A DNA stretch of 64,000 nucleotides from Neorhizobium vignae. GTDB taxonomy: Bacteria; Pseudomonadota; Alphaproteobacteria; Rhizobiales; Rhizobiaceae. Each line of letters opens with the position of its first letter. Within the stretch, counting starts at the first letter, position 1. Of the stretch, positions 55,337-62,698 are shown piece after piece. Where the stretch lies: contig NZ_JNNU01000003.1 of assembly GCF_000732195.1 (NCBI RefSeq), positions 416,563 through 480,562 on the forward strand. The letters run 5' to 3'. Position numbers and translations under genes: made by a program. The notes under the pieces are model-generated. The model did no database searches and was not told where the DNA came from. It was given only the letters and a program-made list of their open reading frames with translations.

Positions 55337-55372
55337 TGAGACCGGTCTCAAATACGCTTGATACCGGTCTCA
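55337..55372. promoter_or_regulatory. Tandem LacI-type operators
   Basis: TGAGACCGGTCTCA (55337-55350) is a perfect 14-bp palindrome. TGATACCGGTCTCA (55359-55372) is the same with one base changed. Their centres are 22 bp apart, two helix turns, on the same face of DNA. They lie between the LacI gene and the operon it probably controls. Confidence 0.75.
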
Positions 55373-55439
55373 TTGGAAATATCGATGCTTTTGCGCCGCC
55401 GATGGACGAAGGCCCTACGATAGTCAAAGACGAAGGAAC

Positions 55440-56594
55440 ATGCAGTTGACAACCTCATCCTCCAGCCAGCGGATTGTCGTCATCGGTGGCGGTATTTTCG
55501 GTGTTTCCTCGGCGGTTCATCTGGCCCGACTCGGCGCACACGTCACCCTGGTCACGGAAGGGGCGTTCGCCAGCGGGGCGTCCGGCCGATCCCTGGCATG
55601 GCTCAACTCGGCGCGTTTCCGTTCCGCCGCATATCACCGTCTTCGGGTCATCGGGATCGATCGCTACCGGACGCTGGCAAGCCGCAATGAAGGCGCTGCA
55701 TGGCTGCGCTTCGAGGGCGGTTTGACATGGGATGCGGACGACGCGTCGAACCGGATTGCGGAAACCTGCGCCCACGAACAGGCGATCGGTTATGATTGCC
55801 AACTTCTCGCTGCAGCAGAAGTGGTGAAGGTCACGCCCGGCATCAACGTGGCCGCGATTTCTTCTCAGGGCGCGATTTTCAATCCCGGTGAGGGCTGGGT
55901 GGATCTGCCTTCCCTGATCGATATCCTCCTCCAGGAGTTCAAGGCACTCGGCGGCCAGGCCGTGGCCCATGCAGGAAAGGCAAGCGTCGACATCAAGGGT
56001 GGTCGGACAGCCGGGGTCTCGACGGCGAATGGTACGTATATAAAGGCGGACGCAGTTCTCGTCGCCACCGGTGCGGCCGTACCTGACATGGTAAAACAGG
56101 CGGGCCATGCCATTGCCGACGGAACCCCGATCGCACTCCTTGTCAAATCGAAGCCTTTCGGCCCTGCAGTTCGCGCGGTTCTCAATACGCCGAACGTAGC
56201 GTTGCGACCGACGCGGGACGGCGCGGTCGTCTGCGATTCCGCATGGTCGGAGGAAGAACTCAATCGTGGCTCCGATGGGACTTACGAGGTCAAGGAAGAG
56301 ACGCTTCGTCGTCTTCTTTCGGAAGCCTCGAACGTGCTCGAGGGCAATCCTACACTCGAATTGGAAAGCTATCACTGCGGGCCGAAGCCTGTGCCGGGTG
56401 ATGGGGAACCGGTGATCGGTCCGCTCGAGGGCATTCCGGGTTATTTCGTCGCCTTCAGCCATAGCGGCGCGACACTGGGCCTGATTACCGGTGAGCTCAT
56501 CGCGCGCGAAATCGTGACCGGGGAGGTGAGCCCTCTGCTTGCAAATTTCCGGCCGGCCCGTTTCGCGCAGAAAAGCCAGGCCTTGGCATCGTAA
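55440..56594 (+). CDS. FAD-dependent oxidoreductase (DAO/glycine oxidase-like)
   Basis: A 384-residue flavoprotein of the DAO family. The N-terminal dinucleotide fold VVIGGGIFGVSSAVHLARLGAHV binds FAD; the C-terminal FSHSGATLGLITGELIARE is the family's second FAD contact. Members oxidise amino acids such as D-amino acids, sarcosine or glycine. It leads an operon with a polar amino-acid ABC importer, so it probably acts on the imported compound. The LacI-type operators lie upstream. The real substrate is not evident. Confidence 0.8.
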   Translation: MQLTTSSSSQRIVVIGGGIFGVSSAVHLARLGAHVTLVTEGAFASGASGRSLAWLNSARFRSAAYHRLRVIGIDRYRTLASRNEGAAWLRFEGGLTWDADDASNRIAETCAHEQAIGYDCQLLAAAEVVKVTPGINVAAISSQGAIFNPGEGWVDLPSLIDILLQEFKALGGQAVAHAGKASVDIKGGRTAGVSTANGTYIKADAVLVATGAAVPDMVKQAGHAIADGTPIALLVKSKPFGPAVRAVLNTPNVALRPTRDGAVVCDSAWSEEELNRGSDGTYEVKEETLRRLLSEASNVLEGNPTLELESYHCGPKPVPGDGEPVIGPLEGIPGYFVAFSHSGATLGLITGELIAREIVTGEVSPLLANFRPARFAQKSQALAS

Positions 56595-56620
56595 GCTGAG
56601 CTGCAGGGAGGAGATTGCAG

Positions 56621-57391
56621 ATGACAGCGAATGGGAAGACTTCGGAGATGGTTGATCCGGAAATTGCCGTCGAATTGTCCGGCGTCGACAAATGGTTCTC
56701 CATCCTCCAGGTGCTGCACGGCGTCAACCTCACCGTCAGGTGTGGTGAAAAGGTGGTCGTTTGCGGTCCCTCGGGGTCCGGCAAGTCCACCATGATCCGT
56801 TGCATCAATTACCTGGAAAAGCACCAGAAGGGCCGCATCATCGTCAACGGCACGGAGCTGACGGACAACAAGAAGGTCATCGACCGTGTCCGGCAGGACG
56901 TCGGCATGGTGTTTCAGAACTTCAATCTCTATCCGCATCTCACCGTGCTCGAGAACTGCACGCTGGCTCCCCGCTGGGTAAAGGGCGTTGCGAGAAAGGA
57001 TGCTGAGGCTGTGGCGCGCGCCTATCTGGAACGGGTGCGAATTCCGGATAAAGCCGATTTCTATCCAAGCCAGTTGTCCGGCGGACAGCAGCAGCGCGCG
57101 GCGATCGCCCGATCGCTCTGCATGAACCCGAAGATCATGCTGTTCGACGAACCGACCTCGGCACTCGATCCGGAACTCGTGCGCGAGGTGCTGGACACGA
57201 TGGCGCAGCTGGCGAACGACGGCATGACCATGGTGTGCGTCACACATGAAATGGGTTTCGCGCGGCAGGTGGCGGATAGAGTGGTGTTCATGGACGCGGG
57301 CAGGATCGTCGAAACCGCGCCTCCGGGGGAGTTCTTCAGCAATCCGAAGGAAAGCCGGACCAAGGCGTTTCTCAGCCAGATACTGCACTAG
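56621..57391 (+). CDS. Polar amino-acid ABC transporter ATPase (GlnQ-like)
   Basis: A 256-residue ATPase with Walker [11 protein letters not shown]-loop [17 protein letters not shown], signature [15 protein letters not shown], Walker [17 protein letters not shown] and the H-loop VTHEMGFAR. These are the usual marks of the GlnQ/HisP class. The ATG at 56621 has GGGAGGAG 7 nt upstream, better than the TTG at 56615. It is the second gene of the LacI-controlled operon. Confidence 0.88.
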   Translation: MTANGKTSEMVDPEIAVELSGVDKWFSILQVLHGVNLTVRCGEKVVVCGPSGSGKSTMIRCINYLEKHQKGRIIVNGTELTDNKKVIDRVRQDVGMVFQNFNLYPHLTVLENCTLAPRWVKGVARKDAEAVARAYLERVRIPDKADFYPSQLSGGQQQRAAIARSLCMNPKIMLFDEPTSALDPELVREVLDTMAQLANDGMTMVCVTHEMGFARQVADRVVFMDAGRIVETAPPGEFFSNPKESRTKAFLSQILH

Positions 57392-57489
57392 CAGGTCTGA
57401 TTTTCTGCATCCGGACCGGTTGCGGCAAAAAGCATACGGACGGGCAAACGTTCGGTGGGCAAAACAATGAAACAAAGGGAACGACTGTC

Positions 57490-58335
57490 ATGTACACATC
57501 CATCAGCATGCTGCGCCGCACGGCTGTAGCTCTCGGCACTCTTGCCGTCCTTGCGCTTCCGGCGCTGCCTGCTTCGGCTCAGGCCCTGCCCAAGACGATC
57601 AAGGATGCCGGCGTAATCCGCATCGGCGTCAAATGCGATTCTCCTCCGTTCGGGGCATCCGGCACCGACGGCAAGCCGGCCGGCATCGAGATCGAGATGG
57701 CGAAGCAGATCGGCATTGCAGCCTTCGGGGCAGCCGAAAAGGCGGAACTGAGCTGCGTGGCGACGGACGCCCGCATTCCCTCCCTGACGGGCGGGAAGAT
57801 CGACCTGATCATTGCGACGCTCGGCAAGACGCCGTCGCGTGAACAGGTGATCGACTATTCCGATATCTATTACTGGGGCAGCAGCCGGGTGATCGTGCCG
57901 AAGGACAGCAAGGTTCAGAAACTGGCTGACCTCGACGGCAAGTCCATGCTCATCATCAAGGGCGGCTCGCAGCTCAAGTGGCTGAAGGAACGCATCCCGA
58001 GCCTGGAATTCGTCCAGCTCAACACCAATGCGGACAATCTGCAGGCTCTGCAGCAGGGCCGCGCCGACGGATATGTTGGAGATGCGATCACGATCGCGAC
58101 GCTTGCGGCCAACTATCCTGAATTCCGCACGCTGGAAGAGCCCGTCGATCTCGGCTTCAATGGCGTCGGCGTCCGCAAGGGTGAAGACGAACTCAAGGCT
58201 TTCGTCAATGGTGTGGTCAAGAAGCTGAAGACCGAGAAATTCTACTCAAAGACGGTGCCGACCTTCGTCAAGGATCCGGTCGTCGCGGCGGAAATGGTAA
58301 GATCCTTCGAAACCGACCCGCCGGCTGCAAAGTGA
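57490..58335 (+). CDS. Polar amino-acid ABC transporter binding protein
   Basis: A 281-residue periplasmic binding protein (SBP_bac_3). The signal peptide ends near PASAQA. The mature part begins TIKDAGVIRIGVKCDSPPFGA, and segments RIPSLTGGKIDLIIATLGKT and LADLDGKSMLIIKGGSQLKW are typical. A stem-loop follows the gene before the permeases, as in other amino-acid operons, which may keep the binding protein mRNA more abundant. The ligand is not readable. Confidence 0.87.
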   Translation: MYTSISMLRRTAVALGTLAVLALPALPASAQALPKTIKDAGVIRIGVKCDSPPFGASGTDGKPAGIEIEMAKQIGIAAFGAAEKAELSCVATDARIPSLTGGKIDLIIATLGKTPSREQVIDYSDIYYWGSSRVIVPKDSKVQKLADLDGKSMLIIKGGSQLKWLKERIPSLEFVQLNTNADNLQALQQGRADGYVGDAITIATLAANYPEFRTLEEPVDLGFNGVGVRKGEDELKAFVNGVVKKLKTEKFYSKTVPTFVKDPVVAAEMVRSFETDPPAAK

Positions 58336-58343
58336 ACCAATCC

Positions 58344-58371
58344 GGTCCTGACGTTTGAAACCGTCAGGACC
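58344..58371 (+). terminator. Stem-loop between binding protein and permease genes
   Basis: A perfect 10-bp stem GGTCCTGACG / CGTCAGGACC with an 8-nt loop, directly after the binding-protein stop. It is likely to partly terminate transcription or protect upstream mRNA. Confidence 0.65.
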
Positions 58372-58408
58372 CCCGTGTGCACCGGTATTTTCGAGCAGGA
58401 TGACGGCC

Positions 58409-59068
58409 ATGGATTTTGCTTATATTCTCGAGGCCCTGCCGGACCTGATGACCGGCCTCAAAATGACGCTGATCGTCAGCTTTCTCGCAATATTCCTGTC
58501 CTGCCTTATCGGCCTGTTAGGCGCGGTTTTGCGGACAAGCGGGATCAAGCCGCTGCAATATGCTGTCACGGCCTATGTCGAATTCATTCGCGGCACGCCC
58601 TACCTCGTGCAGATCTTCTTCATCTTCTATGGCCTTCCGAGCCTGGGGTTGCGCTTCAGCATCTTCTGGTCCGGAGTCATTGCTCTCACGGCCTGGGCAA
58701 GTGCCTTTCAGATCGAAAATTTCCGGGCGGGTCTCGCGGCTGTCGGCAGGGGAATGCATGACGCGTCGGCGTCGCTCGGCCTCAAGCGCTGGCAACATTC
58801 GGTATTCATCGTGCTGCCTCTGGCGACCCGTGCCGCTCTGCCATCGGCGATGAATACGATCGTGGCTACGGTGAAGAATTCCGCCTACCTGCAGGCGATC
58901 GGCCTGGTGGAGCTTACTTTTGTCGCCGTCGACCGGATCGCCTACGATTTCCGGGCGATCGAGATGTTCGCTTCGATTTGCGTGATTTATCTAATCTGCG
59001 TCTTCACCATTTCCGGCCTCGGCTACATGGTCGAACGACGTCTCAGCCGACCTTTCGGCGGGAGGTAA
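58409..59068 (+). CDS. Polar amino-acid ABC transporter permease 1
   Basis: A 219-residue HisM/GlnP-type permease. It has LTGLxxTL-like ALPDLMTGLKMTLIVS, VEFIRGTPYLVQIFFIFYG and the EAA-like loop GRGMHDASASLGLKRWQHSVFIVLP. The ATG at 58409 has AGGA 8 nt upstream; an in-frame ATG at 58400 sits too close to its site. It pairs with permease 2. Confidence 0.87.
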   Translation: MDFAYILEALPDLMTGLKMTLIVSFLAIFLSCLIGLLGAVLRTSGIKPLQYAVTAYVEFIRGTPYLVQIFFIFYGLPSLGLRFSIFWSGVIALTAWASAFQIENFRAGLAAVGRGMHDASASLGLKRWQHSVFIVLPLATRAALPSAMNTIVATVKNSAYLQAIGLVELTFVAVDRIAYDFRAIEMFASICVIYLICVFTISGLGYMVERRLSRPFGGR

Positions 59069-59071
59069 ACG

Positions 59072-59794
59072 ATGCTGCTTCTGGAATTTCAGTCCTTCCT
59101 GTTGGAGGGCCTCCTCAATACCCTGTTTCTCTCGTCGGTCATGATCGCGGGCGGTACATTCTTCGCGGTGGCGTTCGCAGCCGGTCTCTCCGCTCAAACG
59201 TGGTGGTTGAGGCGGCCTGTCTACGCTCTCGTCGAATGCCTTCGCGACATTCCGCTGATGGTCACGGTGCTGATGGTCTATTTCGTGCTGCCGCACGCGG
59301 GCCTGTCGTTCAATCCGTTCTGGTCGAGCGCGCTCAGCGTGTCGGTCTGGGGTGGGGCGAACGGTGCGCATATTATTCGCGCCGGCCTGATGTCCGTGCC
59401 GAGCGGCCAGCGGGAAGCCGCCCTGTCATCCGGCCTTCGCGGCTGGAAAGGGCTATTCCTGGTCATCGTCCCGCAGGCGATGCCTGTCATTCTGCCCCCT
59501 TATGTCAGCCTCGTCACCAGCCTCACCCAGGCGAGTTCTCTCGGCGCGGTCCTCGGTGTCAACGAACTGCTGCGCTCGGCGCAGATCCTGATCGAGCAGA
59601 CGACCATCGCGCGCGGAGGAAGCCCGGCCTATCTGGTCTACGGCGCCATTCTTGTGGTGTATTTTGCTCTCTGCTGGTCGATCTCTGCCTTGGGCGCGAA
59701 GCTCGAGCGGCATTTCGCGAAACCTTACCAGCGGACCAATGGCAAGACGGGGCTCGCGAAGCCGGTGGTTGCCCTTCAGATCAGCACGACCTGA
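59072..59794 (+). CDS. Polar amino-acid ABC transporter permease 2
   Basis: A 240-residue HisM/GlnP-type permease with LLEGLLNTLFLS, VECLRDIPLMVTVLMVYF and the EAA-like loop SGQREAALSSGLRGWKGLFLVIVPQA. GGGAGG lies 7 nt before the ATG, which follows the permease 1 stop by 3 bp. It closes the operon. Confidence 0.87.
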   Translation: MLLLEFQSFLLEGLLNTLFLSSVMIAGGTFFAVAFAAGLSAQTWWLRRPVYALVECLRDIPLMVTVLMVYFVLPHAGLSFNPFWSSALSVSVWGGANGAHIIRAGLMSVPSGQREAALSSGLRGWKGLFLVIVPQAMPVILPPYVSLVTSLTQASSLGAVLGVNELLRSAQILIEQTTIARGGSPAYLVYGAILVVYFALCWSISALGAKLERHFAKPYQRTNGKTGLAKPVVALQISTT

Positions 59795-59894
59795 ACTGGC
59801 ATCCTGTGCTTGATATCGCGCAGGCCGAAATCTTCGGCTCGGCTTCAACTAAGCGACTTTGGCCGTTTACGCGATTGCCTGCTCCAAGACCCTT

Positions 59895-60536
59895 TCAGAG
59901 GGTCTTGAGGCGTATGATCAACGTCCTTGAACGGCGGAATGCGGTAAAGGCTGCGCCGAGCGCGATGATACCGAGACCAATCATCAGGATCTGATTGTAG
60001 CCGCCCCACAACGGCTCAAGCACGGATATCAATCCTGCTGCGGTGATCGTTGCCATCCGGTGCTGCTTTGCCATCGGGCCGGAGAAATCACTCGGATTGT
60101 CGGTGGCCCGGCCGAGCTCCCTGACATAAGCCGTCAATACGGCAAAAGCGCCGGCGGCCCAGCCGAGGCCGGGCATGCCGATCCCATATCCGATGCCCGC
60201 GAAGATCAGCAGGTCGGCGATGCGGTCCGGGAATTCGTTCCAGAACGGGCCGTCCGGCTCTCCCTTTCCGCCTTCGACGGCGACCATGCCGTCGAACAGA
60301 TTGCAAAGCAGCCGGCCCTGGCAGCAAAGCACGGCCACGAGCAGGCAGGCGATGCGGGACCAACCGACCGTCTGTCCCGCGATGTAGAAGGCGCCACCGG
60401 CAAGGGCTGCCGCGACCATGCTCGCCTGCGATATCTGGTTGGGGGTGATGGTTTTCGACGCCATCCATCGCGCGATCGAGCCTGCCCAGCGGGTGTTGCG
60501 GCTTGCCAGCGGCCGCCTGTCGCCTGTTTCGGTCAT
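59895..60536 (-). CDS. CDP-alcohol phosphatidyltransferase family protein with a variant active-site motif
   Basis: A 213-residue membrane enzyme with about five to six helices. The CDP-alcohol phosphotransferase motif is normally D-x2-DG-x2-AR-x8-G-x3-D-x3-D. Here CNLFDGMVAVEGG... gives N in place of the first D, V in place of the R, and FWNEFPD gives N in place of the third D. The DG, A, G and last D are kept. Such enzymes join CDP-diacylglycerol and an alcohol to make phospholipids. The ATG at 60536 overlaps the stop of the preceding gene. Since the rest of the operon is lipid synthesis, the family fits, but the reaction may differ. Confidence 0.75.
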   Translation of the reverse strand: MTETGDRRPLASRNTRWAGSIARWMASKTITPNQISQASMVAAALAGGAFYIAGQTVGWSRIACLLVAVLCCQGRLLCNLFDGMVAVEGGKGEPDGPFWNEFPDRIADLLIFAGIGYGIGMPGLGWAAGAFAVLTAYVRELGRATDNPSDFSGPMAKQHRMATITAAGLISVLEPLWGGYNQILMIGLGIIALGAAFTAFRRSRTLIIRLKTL

Positions 60537-60931
60537 GTCCCGGCCCCTCGTCCTGCTGAGATCGAATAATTGTAGATCGCGGCGTAGCTTGTCGATACCA
60601 GGAGCGGAACCGCGACGGTCTTGAGGATTTCCGGCGTGCCGCTTGCCGCATGGATCGCGACGAGAACCGCAGTCGAGCCGAGGCAGGCAATCAGCGGCGG
60701 TGCCCACAACTGCGTCGGGCCGTCAAAGCGCTTCGAAAGCCTGTCGATCACCGACTTCAGGAAGAGTGTCAGGCAGGCGGACATCACGCCCTGCACCAGA
60801 CCGGAATAGAGCGGTCTCGGCATTGGATAGGCGCGATTGGCAAAGACGGCCCAGCCGCCCATGGCAAGAAAAGCGAACAGCACATGCACCGTCCCGCTGC
60901 GTGCAATCCCTCTCAGCGCATCCGGCGTCAC
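60533..60931 (-). CDS. Small multi-pass membrane protein in the phospholipid operon
   Basis: A 132-residue hydrophobic protein with four likely membrane helices (first at GTVHVLFAFLAMGGWAVFA), a basic loop KSVIDRLSKRFDGPTQLW and a short polar tail. The start is GTG at 60931, overlapping the CdsA stop (GTGA); the stop overlaps the next ATG (ATGA). The tight coupling on both sides implies a role with the lipid enzymes. I do not recognise a family. Confidence 0.65.
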   Translation of the reverse strand: MTPDALRGIARSGTVHVLFAFLAMGGWAVFANRAYPMPRPLYSGLVQGVMSACLTLFLKSVIDRLSKRFDGPTQLWAPPLIACLGSTAVLVAIHAASGTPEILKTVAVPLLVSTSYAAIYNYSISAGRGAGT

Positions 60932-61875
60932 AGCGACCACCAGTAGCGCACGATATGGAAGAAGATCGGTGCCGAGAACACGACGGAGTCGAGCCTGTCG
61001 ATCAGGCCGCCATGGCCTTCGATGAGATTGCCCCAGTCCTTGATGCCGCGATCCCTTTTGATCGCCGACATTACAAGGCCGCCGAAGAAGCCCATCAGCG
61101 TAATGATGAAGGCGAGGAGCCCTGCCTGAACAGGCGTGAATGGGGTTATCCACCAGAGGGCAGCACCGATCAGAGTGGCGCTGATGACGCCGCCGACGAA
61201 GCCCTCGACTGTTTTGGACGGCGACAGTTTCGGTGCGATCTTGGTGCGCCCGAACAGTTTGCCCCAGACATATTGCAGCACGTCGCTCAGCTGGACGACG
61301 ATCACCAGGAAGGCGATCAACAGTACGTTGCGGCCGTCATAGCCCGGTATGTTCAAGGTCAGCAGTGCCGGGACGTGCGAGGCGCAGAAGACGCAGATCA
61401 TCAACGCCCATTGCACCTCCGCAATGCGGATCAGAAAACGCTCCGTATCGCCCCTGAGCACCGATATGATCGGCATCAGCAGGAACGCATAGACCGGAAT
61501 GAAGATCGAGAAGATGCCGTATTGCTCCGCCCAGAGCAGATAGTACTGAAGCGGCACCACGATGAAGAAGGCGGCGGCCAGTGCCCAGTGATCGGCCCTG
61601 CGGGTATTGATGAGGGTCACAAATTCCCGGAGCGCGGCAAAAGAGCAAAAGCCGAATAGAACGAGAACCCCGATGCGGCCCGCCACGAAAGCGATGCCGA
61701 TCAGGATAACCATGATCCACCAGGCCTTGATCCGGGCGTTGAGGTTTTCGATCGCCGCGTTCGAACCGTTTGGCGAGAGGCGCTGCTGCAGCATGTAGCC
61801 AATCGTCGATGCAAGAATAAGCACGCCGAAGATACCGGCCACCAGCGTCAATAGATCGGAACTCGCGGCACTCAT
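60928..61875 (-). CDS. Phosphatidate cytidylyltransferase (CdsA family)
   Basis: A 315-residue membrane enzyme making CDP-diacylglycerol from phosphatidate and CTP. The C-terminal signature is complete: SAIKRDRGIKDWGNLIEGHGG followed by LIDRLD. About eight hydrophobic segments precede it. It overlaps the acyltransferase gene (ATGA) and the small membrane protein (GTGA). A second, housekeeping cdsA is probable elsewhere in the genome, as this looks like an accessory operon. Confidence 0.9.
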   Translation of the reverse strand: MSAASSDLLTLVAGIFGVLILASTIGYMLQQRLSPNGSNAAIENLNARIKAWWIMVILIGIAFVAGRIGVLVLFGFCSFAALREFVTLINTRRADHWALAAAFFIVVPLQYYLLWAEQYGIFSIFIPVYAFLLMPIISVLRGDTERFLIRIAEVQWALMICVFCASHVPALLTLNIPGYDGRNVLLIAFLVIVVQLSDVLQYVWGKLFGRTKIAPKLSPSKTVEGFVGGVISATLIGAALWWITPFTPVQAGLLAFIITLMGFFGGLVMSAIKRDRGIKDWGNLIEGHGGLIDRLDSVVFSAPIFFHIVRYWWSL

Positions 61876-62516
61876 TCACCACTCCCTGCAGGCTTGGGGG
61901 ATAACGCTAGAAGAGCCGTCTGCATGCGCTCAAGGAAGGCGTCCTTGGCCTCATCCGGAGCCAAACGCAGGGCGCTGCCGAAGGTGACGGTGCAGATCAG
62001 CGGTATAGGGACGATCTCTCCCTTTGGCATGACCCGGTTGAGATTGTTGATCCAGACTGGAACGAGATCTATGTGAGGTCGGGCTGCTGCCAGATGAAAA
62101 ATGCCGCTTTTGAACGGAAGAAGAGGGGCCTCGGACTGGTTGCGCGTGCCTTCCGGAAAGAGGATCAGGGATGATCCGGCGTCGATCGCCGCGGCCATTT
62201 GCGTGACGGGATCCTCTGTCCGCTGGTCTCGCTCCCTGGCGATCAGAACCGCATTGAAGACGTCTCGGCCAATAAAGCGGTTGAGGCGCGATTTCAGCCA
62301 GTATTCAGCACCGGCAACCGGACGAGCCTGACGACGGAGCCTTGGCGGCAATACCGTCCAGACCAGAACGAAGTCACCATGGCTGGAATGGTTGGCGAAA
62401 TAAACGCAAGGGCGGGTGGGCAGGCCCTCCTCGGGCCAGATGGCGCGAACCGCCGTGACCGCACGGGCAAATACGACGATCGCCGCCGCCGCGGCCTTTG
62501 TTATAAAAGCCTTCAT
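61872..62516 (-). CDS. 1-acyl-glycerol-3-phosphate acyltransferase-like (PlsC family)
   Basis: A 214-residue acyltransferase. Block 1 has the catalytic NHSSHGD (HxxxxD) and block 3 the substrate-binding FPEGTRNQSE. An N-terminal hydrophobic helix (ITKAAAAAIVVFARAVTAV) anchors it to the membrane. It would acylate lysophosphatidate to phosphatidate, the substrate of the next gene's product. It is the first gene of the four-gene operon. Confidence 0.87.
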   Translation of the reverse strand: MKAFITKAAAAAIVVFARAVTAVRAIWPEEGLPTRPCVYFANHSSHGDFVLVWTVLPPRLRRQARPVAGAEYWLKSRLNRFIGRDVFNAVLIARERDQRTEDPVTQMAAAIDAGSSLILFPEGTRNQSEAPLLPFKSGIFHLAAARPHIDLVPVWINNLNRVMPKGEIVPIPLICTVTFGSALRLAPDEAKDAFLERMQTALLALSPKPAGSGE

Positions 62517-62698
62517 TCGTCCCCCGGTCGACCTGAGCGATAACGCCGATTAAAACTTTAGCATTGTCACAGTCGGAAGAAAGGGACTTTGGAACATTCC
62601 AACGAAAAACAGCACCGATGCCGTCGCACTCTTTCCCGTTGACAGTCTCGGTCATCCGGACACCGGAAATCCATCCGGATTGGTTGTCAGTAATCCCT

